From contig JAVHNS010000002.1 in assembly GCA_036872755.1 (NCBI GenBank), positions 2,046,001 through 2,110,000 on the forward strand: a stretch of 64,000 nt of DNA, given 5' to 3'. Under the pieces are notes generated by a model. That model had not been told where the DNA came from and did not search any database. It saw only the letters and a list, made by a program, of their open reading frames with translations. The DNA is from Orbilia blumenaviensis (Eukaryota; Ascomycota; Orbiliomycetes; Orbiliales; Orbiliaceae). Shown here piece after piece: positions 22,476 to 33,685 of the stretch. The position numbers and the translations under genes are program-made. Position 1 is the stretch's first letter; every line of letters starts with the position of its first letter.

Positions 22476-25400
22476 ACAATTCATACTATCAAAAAGTTTT
22501 TGTCCACTGCCCTTTTCAGTGCCTTCTAATATCTTTTCCTTCTTTTCTCTTTTTTTGCCCAAAATGATAAAATTCTAATCGGAAATGTACATCGCTTTCC
22601 TTTTTCTTTCCTTTGTCAATGTCTCTTATGAATCACGCAAATTTGTTCTTTTCCCTTATTCTTTTCATGATAAAAGGAGTTTATATATGGGGGGTCTGTG
22701 TTAATCCTTTTTTACTCTTTTTCCTTTTATTAATTTGAACAACTGCTTGGGAGAAGTTGACACGCATTCGTCATGTTAATCCTACCTTCCATTCCATTAC
22801 TCAGACCACTTCTTCTACAAAGAGCCTTTCAACTCCTCCTCCTCATCTATCTTTTTCTTTTTCAAAGGCTTTGTAGGTTAGTCTATGACGAAATGAAATC
22901 TTTTTCCAAGTGGAAATCCATGAACCGCTCACTAGTAAACTTAAGTCGTAACGTGGTGACCTTGCGCGAAATCTGATAACGATGCGGGCAGTGATCCTGT
23001 GATGGGATCTGATAATTCAACAGTTTTATTGCTATGCCAACTATTGAATCTGCGAGAGGGAACGGGGACAGCTCGAATAGTTGGGTTATGACTCAAAAGT
23101 AAGTTTGTGATATGTTGATTCCTTTAATTTGAACTTCCCCAATAGCACGAGCTCCTCTTCCTCCTCCTCATTCCATATCCTTGGGCTACTGCAGCAATAT
23201 ACGTACCTAAGCCTTATAACTTTCTAAAACTTGTTTAAATCTTTTTTGAAGTGAAGCCTGAAATCCAAGGCGAGGGAGTTGGAAATAAGCATGTGAGATA
23301 TACTTCTTATTGTACTGCAGTCTCGAATCCCGCGGATTATCTAAATAACCCGAAATGCTAGGGAGTTAGCAAGTAGGCCGCAAACGGTAGGTCTGCAGAC
23401 CATGCCACTAACTCAGGGAATCTCGCGGAGACAATTTAGCCAGAGAAGGCTCGGGGAAGAAAGATATCTCGCTATCATAGGTGTTCGTTAGCCATGCCCT
23501 ATAGTAGTATTGTGTAGCTGCATTTGATGCTAAGGCCTTTCCCTTTCTTCAAAATGTTGCTCTACGATGCTATACTGTGATGTTGGTGAAGAAGACGCCT
23601 GCTATGTCGTGCATTATTGGCGGAAAGTTGGCGGATGATCTTGTCTGCAGGCCTGACAGCCGGGGGGGTTGATGAGGTGGATGCGAGGTAAGGATACTGT
23701 CTCCAGGTGACTGGGTCTGCAGGGTGATTATAATATCCCAAGCACTATATTTTATGTTTCCATTGTTTCTTTCCTGCTTCTTGTCCCGCGTCTTTCTTCT
23801 TCTTCTTTACCTTTGTTTTACCTCTTTTGTTGGGGCCGTAATCCGATTGGTGGATTAATGTAATGCTGGCATATATAAAAATGCGTAAATGCATACATGC
23901 ATGTATATCCGGAGGGACGGACCTAGGGGGCGTGCAAATCCTTATGTTTCTTCTGTAAGCCTTCTATCTACAAATCCCTACCTAGGTAGTTCTCTCCATT
24001 ATTAATTTATATACTGTTGAGGGGTTGGGCCAGAAAAACTGTTGTCGGTTATACGGGTCATGGTCAATGGTGCGGGGTTGGATCGGGGCTATTGTTGAAT
24101 TTTGCAAGATACGGACCTGTTGAGCGGGGTTTACAAGGCTCTCGCGGAGGCTGTGTGCATATATAGACGCTATAAACTCAAAGGTGATGTATACGCAGTT
24201 CGCGTGTCCAACACTACTCATAAGGACGGTACGAGTTTAAAATGATTTTAAGGCTCTAACTTTGTTGATTAGTGTTCATAGTTGTGCAGGTGATGAAGTT
24301 GAGTAGGCAGCTGGATGTGCTGTTCGTCTGTAGACGTCTATATTGCCATAGACGTGTGGCATATAAGAGCTCTCTAATATATCCTACAAGGCTCAAGTTA
24401 GGGATCTCATCTCATCTCATCTCATCTCATCGCCGTAGGGCTGCCATGGGCTAGCTTAAGGCTAACTTTTTCTTAATTGCTGATTGCCTTCTTTTTTTTT
24501 TTTTTTTTGATCGGTAACGCAGATCGGAGAGCTTGTTTTTTTTTTTTCTTTTCTCCATAATAGCTCTACATGGCTACGACATATGGCCTTTATCTTTGTT
24601 GTTATTTCGTGTTTAGTCATTTTTATCTATTTATTAGATAATCACATGTGGTCCATAATGGATAGTTACGTTCGCAGTTCGCACATTCGTTTCAGCCTTA
24701 TTGCATGAACGACGTGGCCACTTCTGTTGGATGTGTAGCGTCAAAAGACGGTGAGGCGACCAGGGTCAAGGAATTAAGAACTAAGAAGGTAGTAAAACAA
24801 AACTTGCTTTCGTGATGATGGAGTAAAGGGTGGCGGTAGCGCGGGCCTGGCCTGGTTACAGCCAGCGTTGGCAGATAGCGTGGTTCGCATCATCGTATGT
24901 ATGAGGATTTAGTCTTATGACTTTCAAATAGTGTTTTTATAAGGAGAGTGTATACATACTTAAAGTAGGAGTGTCTATAAAAGGGACGGGAATGCAGTCC
25001 CAATGCATATCTTGGGATGTGATAATCGACAAGTTAATTACTCATGACTCAGGTAGGCTCGGCCACACTTAAAAATCGGAGCAACCTTGTGGTATTTTTT
25101 TACATTTCTTAGGACAAGTGTTGTACGTGTTGTGTTTGACACGTTTGCCACTTTAAGAACTGCCTATTCGGGTACTGTTTCTCGCGGGAGCTGTCTGTTG
25201 AAGCCAAAGCTCAAACGTCACCAATTTTGGAATTTTCAGATTGCGACCGCTCCCCAAACCATCCTCATCTCCATCGACTAAATCCGTCTAGCCTTCCCAT
25301 CGAACGTGCATTCATCCCAGAGATCCAGAGCGCCACCCGAGTACCAGCTCTTAGACGCATACATACCCGATACGAACCCGTTTCCCTGCCGTCGCGAATC

Positions 25401-26485
25401 CTCCGATCTCTTTTCGCCTCGACTTTTCTTTCTTTCTCTCGCTCTCTCTCTGTTTCGCAATTGAGCAGTACTGCAGAGAAAGCTACTAAACGAAGGTGTG
25501 TAGTTGCCCATCCGCTGTCTTCCCTGCGCGGGTAACAGCCGCCTACTATTGGCGATGGAGGGGGGTGCTGACATGTCCTTCTGCACGCAGTAAAAGGCGC
25601 AACTGCTCCTACACGGGTTCTCCTTATCCACCGCCGGGAACGAATCCAACCACGAGAAACCCCGCTAAATTTCTTCCAGATATTTTAGATTCCCTTTTCT
25701 GCTGGGATCTTTCTTTTTTCCCATTGTTTCGAAACAGTTTTTTTTATTTTATTTTTTTGGGTTATCGATCCTTCCGGCTGGATCGTTCCAAGCTGCTTTT
25801 TTACTATCGAAACAAGGCACCTAAAGAGCCTTTCGCCGCTTAAAGAGTGCTCCCTCCCCAGCGATACCCAGTGCAACCTGGACTCACAAGCGCCGAGGAA
25901 AGGATTAGCCTGGCGGGAAAAGTTCCGACAGTGCTGCTAATATCATATACCCGTCCAGACTCGTACTCCAGCACCCAGAGAGTTCTATCAAAGACCTTTC
26001 CGCCGCTTCTTGGTCTCTCTAGTATCACTAAATCTAGGTACGATACCTCAAACTTGTTGTAAAACAGAGCAAAAACTCCAATCCCCATCTGTCTTCGTCG
26101 CTCGTTCCGTAACCTTCCCTTGCTTCACGGCAGCTTCTACGCATGACCAGGCTAACAATTTTCTTTCTATCATTATAATGATATCTTCAAGGAAAGCAGA
26201 CCTTATATACTTTTCTCCTCCTTCTCCTCTCGTCGTCGCCTTTTACACTGGATTCTACTTTCTGGCATCAACCATTTGACCTAGCATTGAAATCATATTC
26301 TTCTATTAACTCTTAAAACCAACAAAAACAAACCCCAACAAGAGCATTTTTCCTACATCTTTTCTGCTTGATATTTTTTCGTAAACCTCACAGCGACACC
26401 TTTCCCCCCTATCTTTCCTGATAACCACGCCTTTTTCTTCTGCATCGAAACGGTAGAGAATACTTAGCTTAGCTCGGAAGAGTTC
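22476..26485. other. 4-kb intergenic region and HSF1 leader
   Basis: No gene could be supported. It contains a 17-base T run (24492-24508) and a pentanucleotide repeat (24404-24430). From about 25240 to 26485 it becomes a CT-rich tract with short upstream frames, which looks like a long 5' leader of the HSF1 gene, perhaps over 1 kb. The regulatory meaning of those upstream frames cannot be judged from sequence alone. Confidence 0.5.
24404..24430. repeat. (ATCTC)5 tandem repeat
   Basis: Five perfect ATCTC units followed by AT. It is a simple repeat in the HSP70-HSF1 spacer. Confidence 0.9.
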
Positions 26486-28566
26486 ATGTTACATACGATG
26501 AATCCCCGTAAGCGAGGATTCGCGGATATCCAATCAGACCAATCCGGCTTCGAGCCTGATCCATATGTCGCTCCCGGCATCCAAGATATGAACTTCGGCA
26601 TGCTCAACCAGGTTCCCTTCCAAGGAGGACAGATGGTTCCTTATATCCAGCAAGGGCCATTCGGGATGCCGGGAAATGGATTCGGAAACACATACCTCGA
26701 TGGAACCACGGCGGGTCAGCAAACGGAGGACTTTGGAGCTGATGATGGGTATCCCGTGGATCAAGATCTGGAAAAGAGGATTACGGATGCTAAGTCGAAG
26801 AAGAAGAGTAAACTTCCTCCGTTTGTGGAGAAGGTTGCGACGTAAGCTATCCCCTTCCTCCCTCGTTGTCTTTTTTGGTCCTAGGTTTGGTATTTTGGAG
26901 GGTTGTATGATCTGGCAGAACTTTATTCTTCTGGATTGTTCCATGCAAATAGTGACTTTTGTCTATCTTATTGTTGTGTTTGCTTTCGAGCTTTAGGGCA
27001 ACTACTGACGTGATACATTTTGTCATTTGATATAGATTTGTGAACGACGAAAACAACTATGACATTATCCGCTGGTCTGATGACGGCGATTCCTTCATCG
27101 TCCTTGATGAAGATAGGTTCTCTAAAGAACTTATCCCAGGAGTCTTCAAGCATAACAATTTCGCCTCGTTCGTGCGACAACTCAATATGTATAATTTCCA
27201 CAAGAAGGTCGGAATGACGGACGGGTCGCTAAAGGCTTCGATGGATGGACAGAAAGCCCGGCTTGAATATGAACACAAATATTTTAAGCGTGGCCATCCA
27301 GATATGTTGTTCTTAATCGAGAAGCCAAAGGCTGGGAGGAAGTCGAAGAGTGCGAGCGGGAAGAAGCTCGAGAATGTCAAGGAGGAAAGTGACGATGACA
27401 TCATTAGTGATGATGATCAGTACGAGAACGACCGCGGCAATGGAAATGCCCCTCGCTTAATTGAAGATACGCCATCAGGGCCAAATAAACAGGAGTTTTA
27501 TGCACCGCCCAACCCTTCGCAAGGTGGGCCTTCGCATGTCACCAATATTAAGCCACCTGGACCGGCACAACCCTACAATGGGATCCATGCTGTTGTCGAC
27601 CATATAGTTTCTCAGCTTAACGAACTCAAGAGCCAGCAAAGCATGATATCGACGGCGATTACTCGCCTTAGGCAGGAGCATCAACAGCTTACTAAGCAAG
27701 CTACTGCCTTCCAGGAGATGCATGACCGCCACGAGATGTCGATATCTAATATCTTGCAGTTCTTGGCTTCCGTCTATAATAAGAACATCGACGGCATGAA
27801 TCAGAATGGAATGATGCCTCAAGCTAATAACTCTGTCATCCCAGCGTTCGGCAAGCACCCTGCGGCGGATTTGGCTAACACCCGTCCCGCAAAGCGTACT
27901 CGTTACCTGATAGAAGATGGACGAGGTTCCGCTGGTAACCGCAAGACTGTGTCGGAGTTTGATCCTGCTAGCGAAGATGGTCGTGTGCAGGATCTGGGAC
28001 GTTTGCAAGAGTTAGATACGCCTACGGATAAGGAGACGCCAACTGTTCGCCATGCTTCGGTAACACCTGTTGCCACCCCGGGAAAGATTTCAGTCCCAAG
28101 TACTGCTCTTGTTAGAAACAATGCGGGGATGCTTGCTTTGGGTAGTGCCCTCAGCAGCACCCCTGTTCCACCCGCACCATCGGACCAGGAGCTTAGGAGT
28201 TTGGAGGAACACCAGGCTGCCGTCGACCAGAGTCTGAGAGCACTTCAACAGAATGTTGAAAACCTTGCAGGCCACGCTGATGATGTTTCTTCACAATTCG
28301 ATCTGGGCAGTATGGACAACTTCAGCTATCAGGATGGAACATTGGATAATTGGATTGCGGCTCTGTCACCCGGTAGCCTGCAACAGTTTAGTGACGGGTT
28401 AAAGGATATCGAGTCGACTATGGGAGGAGATAATTTTATTTTGGACCAGAATGCGATTGAAGACGGGGTTCTGAATACTCATATCGATAGTACGAATGGG
28501 ACACCAGAACCGGGCCAGCGGGTTGAGGAGGTTGATAGGGGTAACGGCCAGACGCCTGAAGTTTAG
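26486..28566 (+). CDS. HSF1: Heat shock transcription factor HSF1
   Basis: Two exons, 26486-26841 and 27036-28566, give 628 residues (624 if the ATG at 26498 is used). The HSF DNA-binding domain spans about 112-217: LPPFVEKVATFVND, IIRWSDDGDSFIV, FKHNNFASFVRQLNMYNFHK (the recognition helix). The intron sits inside the domain after VAT. A coiled coil at about 305-367 (VDHIVSQLNELKSQQ onward) is the trimerisation region. The N-terminal 110 residues before the domain are Gly/Gln-rich and the C-terminus is acidic, both probably activating. It binds GAA/TTC heat-shock elements and controls chaperone genes. HSF-type is certain; the assignment to HSF1 rather than SFL1/SKN7-like factors rests on the domain layout. 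Confidence 0.92.
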
Positions 28567-30293
28567 GGATCTTACGGGTCTGCGTGGTACAGCTAGGATT
28601 TTTGATCCATTCTTTTTAGATTCCCGGGCTTGTGGGGAATGTTGGATATTCGGTTTTTTCTTCGTTTCTTTTTACTGTTTCTTTCACTACCTCTTGACTG
28701 GGTTTAAGCATTGGGCGCTTACTACCCTTTGTTATCTTCCTCTTGGGCTTCTATAGGGAACGGGATTACGACGATGTGATACTGTGACAGAATAGCTTTC
28801 ACTTTCTCTTCCCTTTTCTTTTTCTTTTTTTTTATTGTTCTGCCATACTAACCCATACGTATTTACCTTGTAATACGCTCGCTGTAGCTGGTTTTACCTT
28901 TTCTTTCCACCCTTTTACTAGTTCTTTCATACTTCATGCCTTCGAGCCTGTTTTCTCTTTTTTCTGTTTCTCTCTCCCTCTGCCATATCGTATGGCATTA
29001 GAGGGAAGGACATGGTTGATGACTTTTTTTTTTGCTTTTTCATTTCTTATTCCTCATTTCTTATTTTCTCATTTCTTGTTATTCTTATTCTAACTTACAA
29101 GTCCCATGAAGCTACGAAAATTACTTATCCAAAAAGAAAAAATTGTTTATTTTACGGGAAAGATAGGGTATTCAGCATAGTTGTTCTTAGCCTGTTTGGT
29201 GAGGGTTTTCTTTCCTTTTTCTTTTAAAACCAAAAAAGAAGTGCTTTCTTTTCTCTTTATGATTCAGCAGGCGTTTTTATATTGTGTATACTTTTTGTGG
29301 ATTTTCCTTTTGTTTTGTCTGCAGTATTAGGAATACACTGGATCCATGGAGTTGTTTCTTCTTTAAAAATAGGTTTCTAGGGATTTCAATTAGTTTGAAT
29401 GTATTTTTTGGTATCAAAGAACTACTTGGGAAGTTGTTCAATCTGTGAATCTCTCGGTCGATTTGATGATAGTATTCAGATACTTGCCGTTACACAGGGA
29501 GTGTAGATGCATGCCGGATAGTTCTCTTTCCAATGCAACTTCTGCAACAAGAACTGTGATGGAAAATGTTGTCGATGATCTTTCTTGCTACCAAAGAAAT
29601 AAGAAAAAGAAAAAAGGTGTAAAGTCAAGGCTTCTGAACTTACTCTTCTTCGAGTGTTATATCTTCCCATCACGGGAGGACGAGGGTTGACAGATTACGT
29701 AAAAGTCCTAACTGTTCTGAGAACGTCGCACAATCAAAAACAACACAAACGCCCCCAATACAGGCTCCCGTGTCGGTTGTCTGGCCCAATCAAACGAGTC
29801 TCGGGAAGATCAACCTTGACTTGTGTTGGCATCTGCTCCTGGTTCAACGCAGAAGCCACAGCTCCCTTTTTATCGATACTACTGCCCACAACCTCAACAA
29901 CCTTCCCTCCAAGCATCCTACCGCTCTTCGACTAGCTACCGCAAACCTACCTTCCACCCCATCTCAACAACCTCCTACCCACTATCCTTCATACCATCAT
30001 CGATCACGGTGCCTTGGTCTAACTCTTCCTACCGCCGTTCTCGAAAAACATCCGTACTGTGGTCTCTGCACTCTCTCGATCTTGCTGTCACGACTGTCAC
30101 GACCCAGCTTTTCGCTCTCCCGTTCCCCTGCAAACCTAGATTAGCGTTTCCACGAGACCCCAGCTGCCACAACGGCCGAAATAGACAATCCCTCCACCTC
30201 GACTTATTTTACATTCTCGATACACCACCCACTATCTGCATCCAGCTATAGTCGTCTATTGCCCTTATTCTTTCGATTCTTTAATCTTATAAA
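28567..30293. other. Intergenic, HSF1 3' UTR and striatin leader
   Basis: T-rich downstream sequence of HSF1 (28570-29250) passes into a CT-rich probable 5' leader of the striatin gene (29780-30293). Frames inside the leader have no domain content and are not called. Confidence 0.5.
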
Positions 30294-32943
30294 ATGGCTT
30301 GGCAGTCGCATAACGCCGGCGGCCCAGGCGATGGAGGTGGGGCACAAGGTGCTGGTGCTCCTGCTGGTGTTCATCCTGGCCAGCCGGCCGGGACTGAGTA
30401 TACCCTACAAGGCGAGTGATAGTGATTCCTTTTTTGCCCCTTCTTTTCTCTCTCTCTTTTTTTTTTTTTTGGAATATTCTTTGCTGACTTATTAGAGCTT
30501 ATGGTGTCCTTAATTTCCGTATTTTATAGGTGTCATGCGTTTCCTCCAGACCGAATGGCATAGACATGAGCGTGAAAGGAATCAATGGGAGATCGAAAGA
30601 GCTGAGATGAGAGCTCGTATTGCTAAGTTGGAGGGCGAGAGTTCGGCGGCTAAGAGGCTGCAGCAGGGGTACCTTAAGAGGGTCAAGATGCTGGAGTCGG
30701 CGCTGAAGCAGGAGAGGTGGGTTTTTGTTTGGCTTTGGTTTTTACACACTAGGATGGGGTGGTCTCAGTTTTTCTGGGAGGAGAGGGCTGGGCTAATGGG
30801 TGGCTGGTTGTTGTTAGGTCGAAGAATGCAAAGGTGAACGGAGCTGCGACTGAGGATGCTGAAGGTAGGTCGAGTTCTTCTTGGTCTTAGCTTGATAATT
30901 CTTACTAATGGCGCTTTTATTTTGGCATGGTATCCAGATCTTCAGCAGAAGGATATTATCCCTGAGATACCTCAGATTTCGCTACGCTCAGAAGAAGCAA
31001 GAAAGAAGAGTCGACATTATCTCGACGAATGTCTCAAAGAGATCACTTACCTTCTCCTCCCTCCGAATCACCCACCACCTCCTAACCCTCCGCAGAATAT
31101 AGACCCTGTCACTGGTGCTCCACTTCCTCCAGATCACCATATTTCCTCTATCCCGAATTTCCCACAGCAGCTGCCATCTCAGCAGCTACAGAAGTTCCCT
31201 GATACACAGCCAACGGGGAACGGAGTCGCTTTTCCGAGACCTTTGCACCCTGCTCCGCTCTCGATCCTCCCTGCTCCTCCTATAGCAGTGCCGCACCAGA
31301 CGTCTCAGCCTAATCATACGAATCTACCGCACTCACATTCCCACGAAAACCGACAAAACCATGTTATCGTCCCCAGGCAAGTTCCCTCCGAGGCTCAGAA
31401 TGCCATCGACACATCCCTCACGGATGAGATTATTGAGAAGGTCACATATAAGAACGATGCTCTTGGCGAACCTTTGGATTCGGCTGATACTGGACGTATC
31501 TCTCTCCGACGGATTGGTAGACCGAAAACCGCGGCTGCAGAGCCCATGGACGACGCTTGGGATTTTGAGGAAGAAAAACCACAACCTCCAGCTGTTGAAC
31601 AATCGCCGCCGCCACCTCCTGCAGGATCGTCACGAAGAAAGTCAATTACTCGCCGAAGGCTGTCTCAAGAAGCTGCCCTTGCTGCTTTGAAACAGGAGCC
31701 AGGTACTAACCATAAAGTAAAATTTCAGCTGAGAGGACATTTAGATGTTGTTAGAGCTATTACGTTTACTGGTGGTGGATCAGCTGTTGAGCCGGAGATT
31801 TGTAGTGGTGGGGATGACGGTGTCATTAAGAGGTGGACTATTCCTGGAGGCTATCTAAATCCTGGAATGTCGGATGTTGATGTTGCTTGCAACTTCACCC
31901 ATAGAGGTCATACTGCTATGGTCACTTCTTTAGCATCCTCTCACACTGCCAGCTTGTCCGGTGGTCTTAGTAATGACTCCGAAGGTTGGATATTCTCGGG
32001 AAGTGCCGATACTACGGTGAAGGTCTGGCAGAAGGGACGGGTTGAGGCCCGGGGTACGCTTGTTGGTCACACTGATGTGGTTTGGGCAGTCTGCGTTCTG
32101 CCGCTTAGCCGATTGGATGACCGGATTACTGTTGTCAGTGGATCTGCTGATGGCAGCATCAAGATATGGACAGTTTCTCCGCCTGTCAAGTCAGCGCATA
32201 GCAGCGTTCGTAGCACGCAGTCTAACTTCTTAGGTTCTGCTGCTGGGAAGGACGAGTTTTCGTCTCATTTAGTCACTACGATTATTCGTGAAGGAGGGGC
32301 TTCGCCGACTGCTATTACTCCGCTGTCACCTACTGGCGAGACTTTCATTGTTGCATGGAATGATGCCAGTATCTTAATCTATGATAGCCATACTGGTGAG
32401 GAGCTGGTTGGGATGAGTTCATTGGAGTCGTATGATGGTACACCGGCTACTGGGGTTAATACTGTTGTTGCAACGACTTTGGGACTTAGTGATGTCGATC
32501 CTAAGGAGGGAGTTGAGGAAGAGGCTGTCGGTGGTGGGGCAACTGGTGGAGGCCGAGACGGTGTCACTGGCGTGGTTATTGCCGGCACAGAGGACCGGTT
32601 CGTTCGGTTTTATGATGCAAATTCTGGTATGTTTTATGAAGCTTTCAATTTATCAGAGGAGCTATTGCTAATGGAGGCTATAGGACAATGCACCTATAAT
32701 ATGCTCGCACACCCTGCGGCTATTTCATCACTTGCCTTGCAGACTGAGTTGAAGATGTTAGTTTCCGCAGCCCATGACGGTTCGCTCAGGTTTTGGGACT
32801 TGGAGAAGCGAGCCTGTATTCAGGAGCTTCCAGCACACAGACTCATGCGTGAAGAAGGCGCTTGTGTTGTTGTTTGGTCTGCGGATGGCCGTTGGGTCGT
32901 TAGTGGCGGTGGTGATGGAGTCGTCAAGGTTTATGCCAGGTGA
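30294..32943 (+). CDS. Striatin (PRO11/FAR8 homologue), STRIPAK scaffold
   Basis: Four exons are predicted: 30294-30411, 30530-30716, 30818-30864 and 30938-32943, 785 residues. The N-terminal striatin domain has the hallmark GVMRFLQTEWHRHERERNQW and a coiled coil at about 41-101 (caveolin-binding and dimerisation region). A Pro-rich linker follows, then WD40 repeats from about 377 to the end (RGHLDVVRAITF, GHTAMVTSL, GHTDVVWAV, SGSADGSIKIWTV, HDGSLRFWDLEKR). Striatin is the regulatory B''' subunit of PP2A in the STRIPAK complex, which governs cell fusion, fruiting-body development and hyphal growth in filamentous fungi. The first intron starts with GC (AAG|GCGAGT), because only this donor keeps the conserved LQGVMRFLQTEW frame. 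Confidence 0.93.
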
Positions 32944-33685
32944 TGACCTATATTTTACTACCTCTCTTTCGCTTCTTCCTTCTTACTATTCCTTGTTTTT
33001 TCTTATTTTCTACAATAATCTGTAATGCTTCCTTTTATGTATTCTGATTCCCCTCTGTTATTGTCCATCCTATTTCCTCTCCGCCGATTCTCTACACTCC
33101 TCACCCGCCTTTTCTGGACCCTCCTCCTTATGATATTATATTTATGTACAGGCATAGGCGTTACAATAGCTAGCGTGCCTATATACCTTTTCCCTACCCC
33201 GAAGTAGAGATACTTTTTGAAAATCTCTTAATTACTATCAAAACGCGAGTACATAGGCTTTCCATATTTTCTCAATATTGCGTTTCAATTCTTATGACTC
33301 GCTTCCTCTCTCCCTTTTTCTTCGTCCTAAGCTTGCGTTTTGCTTTCCTGCTACCCTTAACCATAGTGCTGCTTTTCTTAAAGATTCAGTGCTTCCCGTT
33401 ATCTTCCTCCTGTAACATATTATCTGTGTAGCTTTCTGTATACAAATTCTGCGGAGAGATCCGGAACTAGAATGGGGTTTTTGTTGAAGCGAGATAGTGG
33501 GCTATTTTGTAGTAATAAAGAGATGGTACGGGTTTGGCGGGAAACAATAATATGAAGTCGGCTACATTGCTCAGTAGACGATCCCGAGAGATCCAGGCCT
33601 TTTTTAATGGGTTATGCCATAAGAGACTTCATATAACCCAATACACATAGATCTACAGGGCGAATAAGTATATATAGTATACTAA
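32944..33685. other. Convergent 3' intergenic region
   Basis: CT- and T-rich spacer between the convergent striatin and secreted-protein genes. It probably holds both 3' UTRs; no gene is seen. Confidence 0.5.

Noticed and set aside
20763..22562. 599-codon open frame on the minus strand opposite HSP70
   Set aside because: Long antisense frames opposite HSP70 are a known by-product of its strong codon bias. The frame has no domain, and the plus strand is certain.
23320..23345. Possible tRNA T-arm (CTCGAATCC)
   Set aside because: The flanking bases do not form a T stem, and no anticodon or acceptor arms could be found around it.
29770..30251. Two overlapping plus-strand frames before striatin
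   Set aside because: They are Ser/Pro/Thr-rich because the leader is CT-rich. They overlap each other in different frames and end before the striatin ATG.
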